From Chrysomallon squamiferum (taxonomy: Eukaryota > Mollusca > Gastropoda > Neomphalida > Peltospiridae): a DNA stretch of 28,763 bases. Shown piece after piece: positions 1 through 16,299 of this stretch. The notes under the pieces were generated by a model. It saw only the letters and a program-made list of their open reading frames with translations. It was not told the DNA's origin and made no database searches. The stretch covers positions 812,501 through 841,263 of the forward strand of contig CM022674.1 of NCBI GenBank assembly GCA_012295275.1, read 5' to 3'. Made by a program: the position numbers and the translations under genes. The stretch's first letter is position 1, and each line of letters begins with the position of its first letter.

Positions 1-147
1 CTCATTCATTCCTTCTTTCTGATTTTCCTGACTTCCTCCTTCTTTGTCTCAAATCATTTAACATCTCGTGTTTCATATACTCGTCTCTTTATCTCTCACT
101 TTCTTTCATTCTCTCTCTTTCTTTCATTCTCTCCTCTTTATTAATTA
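1..147 (-). repeat. Inverted copy of a purine/pyrimidine-rich block in intron 3 of gene B
   Basis: Read on the minus strand, this matches 11941-12085: AATGAAAGAAAGTGAGAG repeats, AAAGAGACGAGTAT and AGATGTGAAATGATTTGAG. Gene C intron 3 lacks the block, so it looks like a mobile or dispersed repeat. No coding sequence is seen. Confidence 0.75.
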
Positions 148-359
148 CAGAAATGTTACTAAAAATACTCTACCTTCAAGTTTTCCCATCAAGTACGGTT
201 CAGTCTGTCTAGACTCTAATGTGTTTAGGATTGATTTAAATCCTCCAGTAAATGAAATAAAAATATGTTCAAATCATCAAAGCCAAACTAAATATATCTA
301 TTTTCTATAAAACAGTGTAGCAGAAATTCAAATTACTTCGTCATAGACTTCAGATGCAG

Positions 360-520
360 ATGTATATATATATAGGTAGGTAAATAGCTAGACAGGTAGG
401 TAGGTAAATAGCTAGACACGTAGGTAGGTAGGAAAGTAGACAGCTGTATACGTATTTTTATGTATGAATGTTACTATATCTATGCATGTATGTAAGTATG
501 TATGTATGTAGGTATGTTTG

Positions 521-551
<31 letters not shown>

Positions 552-568
552 GTGTATGTATGTATCTG

Positions 569-603
<35 letters not shown>

Positions 604-640
604 GTGTATCTGTATATGTGTGTATACATAATGTTGTTGT
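360..640. repeat. (TAGG)n and (TATG)n microsatellites
   Basis: TAGGTAGGTAAATAG-type repeats to about 434, then a long interrupted (TATG)n run from about 476. The open frames here are tetranucleotide translations (YVCM, THIH) and not genes. Bases 148-359 hold nothing recognisable, and 641-819 holds an (AAAT)n run. Confidence 0.9.
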
Positions 641-819
641 TGCATTCATTGTTTTGTTCGCAGTGTGGTTAATCACTACAAATATTCTTACTCAGCCTTT
701 CTTAAATTACTGTTAACCCAACATAATAAAATATTTTAACAAGAAGAGCCAAGATAAATAATATAAATGATAAATAAATAAATGAATAAATAAATAAATA
801 AATAAATAAAATAAAATAA

Positions 820-1063
820 AATAAGGGAAAACTGTAGCAATAATATTAAATAACAATACTGACGGTGATGATGATAAGAAAAAAAATAACAATAACGATA
901 GTAATAATAATAATAATAGAAATAGGAAACAGAAACAGAAGTAAGGTATATTCAATAACATCATTCAGATAATATTACTATCTGTGATTATAATTCAAGT
1001 TTATCTGTAAAATTATCTAAACTAATCCATACCAAATTAAACAGATACTAAGCTAATTTAAGG
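820..1063 (+). repeat. CRE-array element, copy 3 (partial)
   Basis: AATATTACTATCTGTGATT, TCAAGTTTATCTGTAAAATT and ACCAAATTAAAC match one end of the element at 5520-6650 and of the inverted copy at 21611-22620. Its right edge runs into the N gap. Confidence 0.7.
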
Positions 1064-1263
1064 NNNNNNNNNNNNNNNNNNNNNNNNNNNNNNNNNNNNN
1101 NNNNNNNNNNNNNNNNNNNNNNNNNNNNNNNNNNNNNNNNNNNNNNNNNNNNNNNNNNNNNNNNNNNNNNNNNNNNNNNNNNNNNNNNNNNNNNNNNNNN
1201 NNNNNNNNNNNNNNNNNNNNNNNNNNNNNNNNNNNNNNNNNNNNNNNNNNNNNNNNNNNNNNN
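1064..1263. other. Assembly gap (200 N)
   Basis: Exactly 200 N, likely a placeholder of unknown true length. It interrupts copy A. About 219 nt of exon 7 would be needed to reach its splice acceptor. Confidence 0.98.
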
Positions 1264-1533
1264 GCAACGATGGTAATGATGTACAACGAGCCGTTTATCA
1301 AAGACGTTGTCGTGAAGACGTGGTGGGCGTGTGCTATAGATCCCAAATGTATGTGCACCTATTATGACAACAGAGAACTTTACTGTAACACAGGTATTAG
1401 AAAATACAGCAAATGTCACAGGTTTGATCAAGCGGCGATAACTCTGATACTTGTTAAACTGTTCAGAGAACACGTAGAAAGTTTCGATCTTACTATGGGT
1501 AAATATCATTTCTTAAAACAAGACCGATTTTAA
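1264..1533 (+). CDS. Copy A: 3' part of the last exon of another DUF1647-type gene (partial, cut by N gap)
   Basis: Open from the edge of the N run to TAA at 1531-1533. It encodes ATMVMMYNEPFIKDVVVK, the Cys-rich ACAIDPKCMC block and KCHRFDQAAITLIL, and ends MGKYHFLKQDRF. It aligns to exon 7 of genes B and C from about residue 300 with almost identical DNA up to the variable tail. No frameshift is seen, so it could be the end of an intact gene whose earlier exons lie in the gap or upstream of the window. The sequence left of the gap is a dispersed element rather than recognisable exon 6, so a truncated copy is equally possible. ATG at 1270 is internal, not a start. Confidence 0.75.
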   Translation, partial: ATMVMMYNEPFIKDVVVKTWWACAIDPKCMCTYYDNRELYCNTGIRKYSKCHRFDQAAITLILVKLFREHVESFDLTMGKYHFLKQDRF

Positions 1534-2267
1534 ACATAAAACAAATTTGAAGGATGAGCCTAATTTTAAAGATTAAAAACATGGAAATAAAAATATGTAT
1601 GTTTGTATGTATGTATATATGTATATTTGTATATATGTATGTATCTATATATATATGTATGAATGGTATATTTGTATGTATTCTTTGTAAATTCTCTAAA
1701 GAATTCTGTAAGTTGACTAATGTATCAATAATAGAAAATAAAATGTTTATACCAGTTTTGCTTTAAGAAAAAAAAAAAGTTATCTTTTCGTAAATTTGCT
1801 GAAATGTTCGAGTGTAAAATATTTGCGGTGAAACAGACGCTGGTTTTTCTTTGTCAAACTGACACCTGCGATCGATCCAAGACACGAGTTCTGATTATTT
1901 GTATTGAGGGTGTGGATGGGTGGTGTTTATTAATCAAGCAAAATTGAAAATTGCATATACAAATAATGGAAATAATGGAACATGCAGAATTAAAACACTA
2001 ACGGAAACACGAAATACGAGACAAAGTTCGGAGACGTCTACAGGTTTTTTTTAAACGCGAGGAAATTACCTCATAATTCAAAATTCCATATACAAATAAC
2101 GGGATTATAGTAATATGCGAAATTAAAGAACTAACGAAAACGCCAAACACGATACTATGTGGACAGATATCAGCATCGTTTTATGAACATAGTACTGTAT
2201 TCATATACAAGGATAAATAATATATATATATATTACGTTCAATATGTCAAACTAGTCATCTGGCCTA
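1534..2267. repeat. Copy A 3' flank: (TATG)n and imperfect ~140-bp repeats
   Basis: 1595-1666 is (TATG)n. From about 1940 and again from about 2077 a diverged unit recurs, with CATATACAAATAA, then GAAATTAAA and ACTAACGAAAAC. A third diverged copy lies at about 4095-4200. No coding potential is seen. Confidence 0.55.
1586..1591 (+). terminator. AATAAA polyadenylation signal of copy A
   Basis: GGAAATAAAAATATG lies about 50 nt after the copy A stop and is again followed by a (TATG)n tract, as in genes B and C. Confidence 0.4.
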
Positions 2268-2430
2268 TTGTTTGTTCCGTATAATTTCCATCAGAACTGA
2301 CTGGTGGTTAGCAAGTGAAAAATTCGTGTATTTTCTCACGTTCTAGTAGAATGAAAATATTTTTAAAATTTCGTGTTCATAATAAATAAATAAATGAATT
2401 CAAGAAAGACAACTCTTAGAGGAATTAGTT
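2268..2430 (+). repeat. 163-bp direct repeat, copy 1
   Basis: It begins TTGTTTGTTCCGTATAAT and ends AGGAATTAGTT. It is the same as 4255-4417 at every base but one by my reading (GCAAGTG versus GCTAGTG). Confidence 0.95.
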
Positions 2431-2700
2431 CAGCCTAAAACCCATGACCGTCATGCGTCTGGTCTAATGATTAAATGTCCAGGAATTAGGCCAAACGACT
2501 CAAATAGACCTGCAGTCATTAGGGAATATGACTGAATCAATAAGGACTTGCAGTTGCAAGAAAACATAAAGTAGTGTTCAGTTTATTACAGCAGTTCAAA
2601 CTCGCCTGACATCTTGAATTGCACAAAAGATTGTTCTTGAAACATTTACAACGTTTTCTTTGACACCTCTTTCACACCCACCCCACCCCAGAGTTGCATT

Positions 2701-3323
2701 TCACAAATCCGCGTCCTCCTGCAGATGACTCCTTTCAAACTGCAGCTTCAAGAGACATTGCACTCTCTCTCTGTTCACGTCATCCAACAAGATCAGTGTC
2801 TGTGGACACACATCAAACTTGCTCCTGGAATATTTGACTTTCAGAAATCCGGACAGGCATCACGTCCACTGTCCACTGTCACCTGTGTGTCCGCTTGATG
2901 ACGTCAAACGTGTGTTCAGTGGAAACGTAGTACTGACGTGCGTCATCATCTGTTTGACGCTTCTTAGTCTGTTTCTGTACGTCTCCACACTCAAACATTT
3001 CAAACTTGCACACGAGGTAGTACTTGTGTGTGTGTGGAGGGGGCTTCCTTCCTCGGGCAAACAAAGATCTTCTTTAACTTCTCGTCCATAATTAATAAGC
3101 ACTCTTCTTTTGGAATGTTCAGTCTTTTGCACGCTTCATACTTCTTAAACAGTTCTCTCTAAAAGCGATCTTCTGTAGGTGACCTCAATAACGTACACAC
3201 AAGTGATCTGAATCTGATCTTGAACTTGAACTTGGAAAAGATTGAGGTGCTAATCAGAGCTAGCTGTTGTGAAGCACGTCTACGACGGGCACGCTTTCTG
3301 ACAGGTCGCAGTTTTGGGTAGTG
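2701..3323 (-). pseudogene. Decayed coding sequence of unknown family
   Basis: On the minus strand a protein-like frame starts around LRPVRKRARRRRASQQ and passes one TAG (3159-3161). It continues as RELFKKYEACKRLNIPKEEC and KLKKIFVCPRKE, shifts frame near the CA-rich stretch at about 3030-3045, then reads KYYLVCKFEMFECGDVQK and YYVSTEHTFDVIKRTHR. After two stops (the first at 2879-2881) it reads SKFDVCPQTLILLDDVNR, ERVQCLLKLQFERSH, ending TGA at 2701-2703. Composition is charged, Cys-containing and non-repetitive, unlike the surrounding DNA, which is what argues for former coding. I do not recognise the family. It lies between the two 163-bp repeats. Confidence 0.5.
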
Positions 3324-4254
3324 AATCTGATCAGGAGATACCGTATTTTATACCACCTAACAACACTGACCAGTTAAGCCAGTGCCCAACACTAATGAGA
3401 TGTGTTTTGTAAGGATTAAACATGTCCTTGAAATCTGAATATGTAAGTTATAGACTGTCGGTATTAAAGTTACTGGTCTTTGATGTAAGAATAACACAAC
3501 AATAAGGCAGGTATGCTCTGAAAAAGAGTGTAAATAATATGTCTTTAAATTTTATGTTTTTATTGTCACTGTTTGATACATATGTAACTAGTGTATTGCC
3601 TTATGATAGTGGTTTTCAAATAGGAGATGTTATTGAGAAAATTAACTTAGATTTTTGTAAACACATTTTAAAAGTTAAAGTGTCAACCACATATAAGTTG
3701 GTCTGTTTTGAAGAGAGTAGATTCCTTTTAGTTTATCAGCGTATTTATCAAATGATTAAATATTGGTTGAAATTAATTACTTAAAAAATGTTATATTATA
3801 GAAATATAAATAGGTGACTTTTATTAGGAAAACTTTATATGAACTGGGATTGGGATACATATGCATAGAACAAGGCCAGATTAATTAAACTATATAACAA
3901 TTAAAAAATATATATCTGTGCATAATTAAGCGAAGGCAGAATCTTTCAATTCAGCTAAATACCTTTTATATAAATATACTACAGATATTGAGACTGAAGA
4001 CGAGACTGTTTCTAACACTGTGCAATTTGAGAAATTATTTGCTTAAAACATTTCAATGTAGAAACGTTTTGATTAGCTAGATATAATGTGTGTGCTATAC
4101 TATTTTATAATTCAATATGTGGATTTACAATACTAACGAAAACACCACACACGAAGCTAAGTGGCAAGATCTCTAAATTTTTTTTGTAATCAGTATTGTA
4201 TTGAATTCAAGTAAATTGAGGTCATAAATAAGCGGAAGAAATAAAATGTGTAAG
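3324..4254. other. AT-rich sequence, no supported gene
   Basis: A short open frame at 3539-3784 (81 codons) has no recognisable motif. About 4095-4254 is a diverged copy of the ~140-bp repeat seen at 1940-2170. The rest shows nothing I can name. Confidence 0.5.
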
Positions 4255-4417
4255 TTGTTTGTTCCGTATAATTTCCATCAGAACTGACTGGTGGTTAGCT
4301 AGTGAAAAATTCGTGTATTTTCTCACGTTCTAGTAGAATGAAAATATTTTTAAAATTTCGTGTTCATAATAAATAAATAAATGAATTCAAGAAAGACAAC
4401 TCTTAGAGGAATTAGTT
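4255..4417 (+). repeat. 163-bp direct repeat, copy 2
   Basis: This is the second copy, 1987 bp downstream of the first and on the same strand. It lacks TG...CA ends, so an LTR identity is not supported by its termini. Confidence 0.95.
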
Positions 4418-5076
4418 TCCTAAGAATATCTTTACATGGATTTCAGATAGTTTTGAATGGACGCAATAGGAAATGAATACCTACTAACGACTTAGAATAA
4501 TTTTAATTGTGACCTGTGCTAGATGTCAAGCAAAATCGCCAATATACATAGAAGTATTTTATTTTATTTTATTTTTTAGATAGGGACTTTTAAATTTGGA
4601 ACTTTTGAGTATGGTGTAACAATGCTTTTGATAAAAGAATGACATAAGTAATCATTACTCATATAATTATTTCAAAAGTCTGAAATAAAAGAAAACGTTA
4701 CGGAACAGTTAAGATCAAAGATTAAAATATATTTATCAACGAGGCAGGACAAATTATGGAGTAACTATCCTTGGTCAATGAAAGGTATAAACCTGTGTTT
4801 TTGTAACGTTTTACAAAAATAATTCATACAGGCAAATATTCTCTACGTTCTTCTAATTAATTGATTACTGTGTTTTTTTTTAAAGATACTTATTTACCAA
4901 CGTGCATACTAAGGGTTTATAATTATATTTTCAATGCTTCGATGCCATAGCGTAAGAAAGTAGCCAAGTAATGATAATACTATGATTAAATTGAGGACAT
5001 TAGTCCATCATGTAAGTACAATTATCTTATACGCAGATACCAGAACACACGTGCAAACATTTTCCCTTTTTAACCT
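4418..5076. other. AT-rich sequence, nothing recognised
   Basis: It contains short (TTTTA)n and homopolymer runs only. No frame, RNA gene or repeat homology is evident on either strand. Confidence 0.5.
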
Positions 5077-5508
5077 TTAGAATGACGCTCTTCTTCCAAA
5101 ATGATATTTTCCAACACTAACAGAGAAAGTTTCTACGTGTTCTCTGAACAGTTTAACAAGTATCAGAGTTATCGCCGCTTGATCAAACCTGTGACATTTG
5201 CTGTATTTTCTAATACGTGTGTTACAGTGAAGTTCTCTGTTGTTATAACAGGTGCACGTACATTTGGGATCTATAGCACACGCCCACCACGTCTTCACGA
5301 CAACGTCCTTGATAAACGTTGTACAACAACACCATCGTTGCCGTGAACTGAACATACTTGCAATATTCGCAGGCGTCGTCGCCGAAGTAGTGAAGCACAG
5401 TCCGAGACGTTTGATATGCAGTAGAGTGTGACGCTGTTTCTAACAAGAAGAGTTGACGCTGTCAAACAGAGGTCGGGAGTCGACTGCTTTCAAACGGACT
5501 GATGTATC
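5077..5508 (-). pseudogene. Copy D: inverted, frameshifted, 5'-truncated last exon of a DUF1647-type gene
   Basis: On the minus strand, homology begins at the DSSIRF-like codons (GAT at 5506-5508) and ends at TAA 5077-5079 after VGKYHFGRRASF. Two deletions against gene C are seen. One, of about 7 nt near SSG/ILL, creates an in-frame TAG. The other, of 5 nt, falls between YN and FIKD, where TACAACGAGCCG becomes TACAAC. Together they restore the frame, so the C-terminal 80 or so residues still read in frame. The acceptor and the AVLPHSELLIW start are missing. The WWACAIDPKC-to-LFREHVE core is nearly identical in DNA to the other copies, suggesting recent origin or conversion. No other exon of the family was found next to it. 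Confidence 0.85.
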
Positions 5509-5519
5509 TTTAATACTGT

Positions 5520-6650
5520 AAATACTACATACTACACTAATAAAACTACTAAGGCTATTTTTAGCAACTATTGCTATTACTAGTAAACAATAACTACTGC
5601 TACTGCTACAACTTAAAGAAAACGCGATTCATAAGTGACTAAATCTGAGTAAAATGTACAGAAATCAATATAAACTATTGACAGTGGCGTTACACATTTT
5701 CAAAGATATTTTTTAAAACTAAAGCGTTTATAGGCAGCACATGCATTTATTTATTTACTTTTCGTTTTAGTTTATTTCATTTTCAGTAGAAGACAGAAAG
5801 ATTAAAATATTACTTACAGACAAGATGGTAGAATGAACTACGGAAGTTTGAACCAACATCTTGTCACTTGCGATGTTAAAGTTTTAGGAATTAAAGAAGC
5901 AAAAATCACCGTGGTGTTTTGTAAACTGGGATTTCTTTAGCAGCCGTGTGACGTCAGCGAAAACAAAGCAATCTGCAAATAAATGTCGTGAGTTAAAACA
6001 ATCAATTTGGAAAACTGTGACATCAGTGCAAACAATCAATTAGCAGATGTGTGACGTCAGTGAAAACTAGCAACTAGCCATACTGTGACGTCAGCGAAAA
6101 CAAGCAGTTAGCAGGACTGTGACGTCAGTGAAAACAATCAAATAAGAAACGTGTGACGTCATTGAAAACAAGCAATTAGCAGGACTGTGACATCAAAGAG
6201 AGAAAGAAAACGAGAGAAGAGAAACAGAAAAAAATTAAGAGAGTGAAAAAAGAGAGATTTCATCCTGTTTTAAGTCAGTTTCTTTGTTACTGTTATTTTG
6301 CAAGTGTTAGATAAATACTTAGTAGCCTCATTTTCATGTTTAAATAAACTTTAAACAAATGTGAACACCTCTCGACCCGAAAAGAAAACAATCGGAAACA
6401 CTAGTGATAAACACTAGTGACAAACACGAGTAATAATACTAAATAAGAATCATCACAGTGATGATGATTATTGTAAGAATAATAAAAGCGATAATGATAA
6501 TAATAATAAACATTTTTATATGTTTGAAAAAAGAAGAAGCAAAAGGGAAATAGGAACGAAAAAAGGGTATATTCGTTAGATCTTCAGATAATATTACTAC
6601 CTGTGATTATAACTCAAGTTTATCTTTAAAATAATCATACGATAATCATA
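5520..6650 (+). repeat. CRE-array element, copy 1
   Basis: The reverse complement recurs in gene C intron 2 (21611-22620). Shared landmarks in order are CTATTTTTAGC, GGAATTAAAGAAG, GTTTTGTAAACTGGGATTTC, the TGACGTCA array, GACATCAAAGAGAGAAAG, TTTCATCCTGTTTTAAGTCA, TTTGCAAGTGTTAGATAAAT, AATGTGAACACCT and TCAAGTTTATCT. It is non-coding with no clear terminal repeats, so its class is undetermined. It lies directly upstream, in pseudogene D's sense, of the truncated exon. Confidence 0.75.
5943..6200 (+). promoter_or_regulatory. 34-bp minisatellite carrying TGACGTCA (CRE) octamers
   Basis: Perfect TGACGTCA occurs at 5949, 6052, 6086, 6120 and 6154. One-base variants TGACATCA lie at 6017 and 6188, and a decayed unit at about 5984. 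Spacing is 34-35 bp throughout. The unit is roughly TGACGTCAGTGAAAACAAGC followed by AATTAGCAGGACTG. CREB/ATF binding is the known function of the octamer. Activity here is inference. Confidence 0.8.
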
Positions 6651-7430
6651 TCTATAAAAATAATGTTGTTATTAATAATAGTAAACATAATTTAACACTA
6701 TGTTATTCAACAGAATTTAATACTTAATTAACACAATTCATCTCTGCTTTAAGTGACAAAATTTTACACATTTTTGTTTCAATTGCTTTTTTTTCTTTAT
6801 ATGTCAATGCGTCAAAGGCTATAGCTATAAATATGCTGTAGTAAGAGTCTAGGTATGTTTATATTTATGAAAATATCTGTGTTTGTGTATATCTGTATGT
6901 ATGTATGTATGTATGTATGTATTATGTACGTGTGTTTCGGTGTATATGTATGCAAGCATGTAAATATGTATGTACGTGTGTCTATATATATGCATATATG
7001 TATACATTACTGACTATTATTTTAAATATTGCTATATTTATTATAATATTTCCCGATCAAAAATAAACTAAGTAAAATAAAATGTAATAAAATAAAACAA
7101 AATAAATAAATAAATTCAAAGTCATGTTATATTCAGTGACATTCAGTTTCTTTTCCTGACATTTTCTTCGTTACTGTAACAGTGTATGAAAGATTCACTC
7201 ATGCAATAAATAAAATTATCTTAAGCTTTGCTAGATAATATTCGGGCCACGAACTTGTTGTGATCTGGTGACAAATCCTGAACAGTTTCCCAGTACTGAG
7301 ATCTCATCTAATTATAGTACTTTGTGAGAAAACAAAAATTAGACTGTGTCTTCAAACAGGTCTCATTGTTCATTTCAAACTGTTTTTAAATCGATAGAGA
7401 ACTAACATTAATTGTATTAGATTAAACAAA

Positions 7431-7470
<40 letters not shown>

Positions 7471-7701
7471 GTTATTTATCAATTCATTTATTTATTTTGT
7501 TGTTATTGTTGTTGTTGTTGTTGTTTTTTGTAGTTGTTGTTAGCATTCCGTTGTTAATGTTGTTATTGCTCATGTTCGTTGTGGGGACCAGTGTGGTGCA
7601 TGTGAATAAAGATTGCAAATAAGTTGAAAGGAAATTGTGTGTAAACTTTGTCTCTCTGATGAAAGGGAAACCTGCGACGTAGGAAAACTTTTGCTGGATC
7701 C
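6651..7701. other. Non-coding: (TATG)n at about 6890-7000, (ATT)n at about 7431-7470, (GTT)n at about 7498-7526
   Basis: Microsatellites and AT-rich sequence only. The open frames covering 7484-7867 are translations of these repeats plus the relic promoter. Confidence 0.7.
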
Positions 7702-8420
7702 CATGGGTGTCCATACCAGTCAGATAACCCTTCACCAGAGAGACAAGATTTACAGAAAATGCTATTTTAAAATAGTTATGCTCTCTATTCACATTCACGA
7801 CATCGGTCCTAACAACGAAAACAAACATCAACATCAACAAAGGAAAAAAATAAATAAAAAAAAATAAAATAAAAGAAGATGTTTTATCTGATGTTAGTTT
7901 CGTTTAGTCTCATACAATTAATGGTTCTTCTTTATAGACTGAAACAGTCTGAGGTGAACAACGCAGCCAGTTTGAAGTGACAGACAAGATTTTGTTGCGT
8001 CATACATTGCTGTAGTTAGTGGAGATAGCAGTAATAGAATACTATTCAATGTGTGTCGCCAGATCACGATCTACGTATCCCGTATCCTCTCTCAAAACTT
8101 AAGAACTGTATCGTCGTTGTATGAGCAAATCTTTTCTGCATTCGAACAGCAAAGAAGTCAAAGTTACACAGATAAAGTCGACTGATAACAGAATGTCAGA
8201 GAGTGTAATATCCCTTTTACTTTTGCGGATTTTTATTATTATTTATTTATTAACTTATTTATTTATTTATTATTTAAATTAATTCATTCTTGATCGAGAT
8301 AAATTTAGCAATATCTTAAATAACTGACAGCAATGTATACACACATACATAGATACATCCAAACAAACCGAAAGAAACACACATACATACACACATACAC
8401 ACACACACACACAAATGCAT
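7702..8420 (+). repeat. Duplicated 5' gene segment (relic E), homologous to gene B promoter, exon 1 and intron 1
   Basis: The phrase gtccataccagtcagataac with the text after it recurs at about 9430. Later matches are TGATGTTAGTTT, CCAGTTTGAAG.GACAGAC, the exon-1 relic, and the GATCGAGATAAATTTAG block of intron 1, in the same order and strand as gene B. Identity is patchy, indicating an older duplication than exons suggest. Confidence 0.65.
8025..8068 (+). pseudogene. Copy E: dead exon 1 of a DUF1647-type gene
   Basis: This aligns to exon 1 of gene B (9781-9824). The start ATG is ATA (8025-8027), followed by GCAGTAATAGAATAC, and the donor GT after the exon is AT (8069-8070). The flanking promoter and intron-1 sequences also align to gene B, so it is a remnant of a duplicated 5' end. 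No exon 2 was found between here and gene B. Confidence 0.7.
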
Positions 8421-9426
8421 AAGCTGACAAATGCAGCTAAAGTCTGCATGCCCCACTGGTTTTGAGAACATTTTTAAATATTTCTCACAACCCTTACAGA
8501 CATCTGTAACAATCAGATTTTAAACTGAACTGGATTTTCAATAGTTCGTTTTTACAAGTGGATTTTTTTACCTTATCCGGATTTTAATAAGTGAATTTTA
8601 ATTTCATATGGATTCTTCATATATTGTGTTAAAAACTAGATTTTTAACTTCATCTGGATTTTAATCTGCCATGGATTTTTAATAGACTGATTCTAACAAT
8701 AGATTTGTATCTCTTTCTGGATTTTAGTGAGTAGATTTTAATTTGACATAAATCTTTAATGATCTTATTTTACTCACTATTTTAAATTTAAATGGACTTC
8801 GAAGGAAATTGTATCATGATTTTAGGATTGAATATCTTATATGTACGAACATTCAGATATTTCAATTTTTAATGTTATTTAAGACTAACATATAGACACG
8901 AAGACACATAGATACATATATCCACATACAGACACACACATACACATATACACACAGAATATCTATCTATCTCTGTGTTATGCATAGTGTTTGAGTGTAT
9001 GTCAGTTTTTCTCTTTGCGCGCATCTGCGTGCGTACGTGCGTGTGTATGTATGTGTGTGCTATTGAATATATGTGTCTTTGTGTCAGTTTGAAAGTATGT
9101 GTGTGTGTATGGGTATATACATGTGTGTTTACATGACATTGTGTATATATGTTCCCTGGATAGATGATACAGATAACATTTGTATGTCTAAATTATATAT
9201 ATATATATATATATAAACACACACACATGTTTATAAGTTATTGTTCTGTACATTTAACTAAACTAAACTGAGTTAGAATGTATGTACGTAAAACATATTA
9301 TATATATATATATTTTCATTTAATTTTTTTTTCTTTTGTCATAAATATTGCTTTTCCGTTTACATAGAAATCACATTTCTATACTGGATAAAAATAAAAT
9401 TCACATTTCTGTAGTGGATATGTCCC
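8421..9426. repeat. Degenerate GGATTTTAAT satellite and CA/TATG microsatellites
   Basis: About 8517-8790 consists of diverged TGGATTTTTAAT-like units arranged in a longer period of roughly 80-95 bp. About 8895-9300 is alternating (ACAC/ATAC), (TGTG) and (TA)n sequence. No gene is seen. Confidence 0.6.
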
Positions 9427-9780
9427 GTGTGTCCATACCAGTCAGATAACCCTTCACCAGAGACACAAGATTTACAGACAATGCTATTTTAACATATTTA
9501 TATTCTCTATTCACATTCACCACATCGGTGCTCACAACGTACCTAAATAAGAACAACATCAACAATGAAATAATAATAATAATAATAACAATAACAATAA
9601 AGAAAAGAAGATTTTATCAAAAGTTGGTTGAATGGTTTATCTGATGTTAGTTTTATTTAATCTAATATCGATTAAACATTTGAACCACTATCGATTCAAA
9701 CAGTTTGCGGTTGTTTTGAACACCAGTTTGAAGAGACAGACTAGTTTTTATTGTCACACACGTAACTCTAGCTAGACCAG
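9427..9780 (+). promoter_or_regulatory. Presumed promoter and 5'UTR of gene B
   Basis: This sequence lies directly upstream of the ATG. The last about 240 nt are conserved upstream of gene C (20287-20536) and the whole block upstream of relic exon E. Shared words include AAATAAGAACAACATCAAC, CAGTTTGCGGT, CCAGTTTGAAGAGACAGAC and CTCTAGCTAGA. No convincing TATA box is seen, and the transcription start cannot be fixed. Confidence 0.45.
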
Positions 9781-16257
<6,477 letters not shown>

Positions 16258-16265
16258 AAACTCGA

Positions 16266-16271
16266 AATAAA
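16266..16271 (+). terminator. AATAAA polyadenylation signal of gene B
   Basis: AATAAA lies 8 nt after the stop codon, within CTCGAAATAAAATG. The same phrase lies at the matching place in gene C. A very short 3'UTR is implied unless later signals are used. Confidence 0.5.
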
Positions 16272-16299
16272 ATGTTTGGTTTTTTATATATGTATATAT

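Noticed and set aside
68-310. 80-codon open frame on +
   Set aside because: Low-complexity Phe/Ser/Leu start derived from the CTTT-rich repeat that is inverted in gene B intron 3. No motif and no splice context.
412-716. Open frames rich in THIH or YVCM on both strands
   Set aside because: Translations of the (TATG)n tetranucleotide repeat.
1048-1509. Minus-strand frame crossing the N gap, and similar minus frames at 15892-16239 and 27755-28102
   Set aside because: They are antisense shadows of exon 7 of the DUF1647-type genes. The + strand has the family motifs and stops in the right place.
3539-3784. 81-codon open frame on +
   Set aside because: Non-repetitive, but with no recognisable motif, no homologous copy in the window and AT-driven composition. 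Chance cannot be excluded.
2268-4417. LTR retrotransposon bounded by the 163-bp repeats
   Set aside because: No TG...CA termini, no primer-binding site or polypurine tract seen, and no pol-like coding between. Kept as an unclassified direct repeat.
5943-6200. CRISPR array (34-bp regular repeat)
   Set aside because: The whole unit repeats, including the spacer, and the context is eukaryotic. It is a minisatellite.
7484-7867. Open frames on both strands
   Set aside because: They overlap (ATT)n/(GTT)n repeats and a relic promoter. The same DNA upstream of gene B (about 9430-9600) does not keep the frames.
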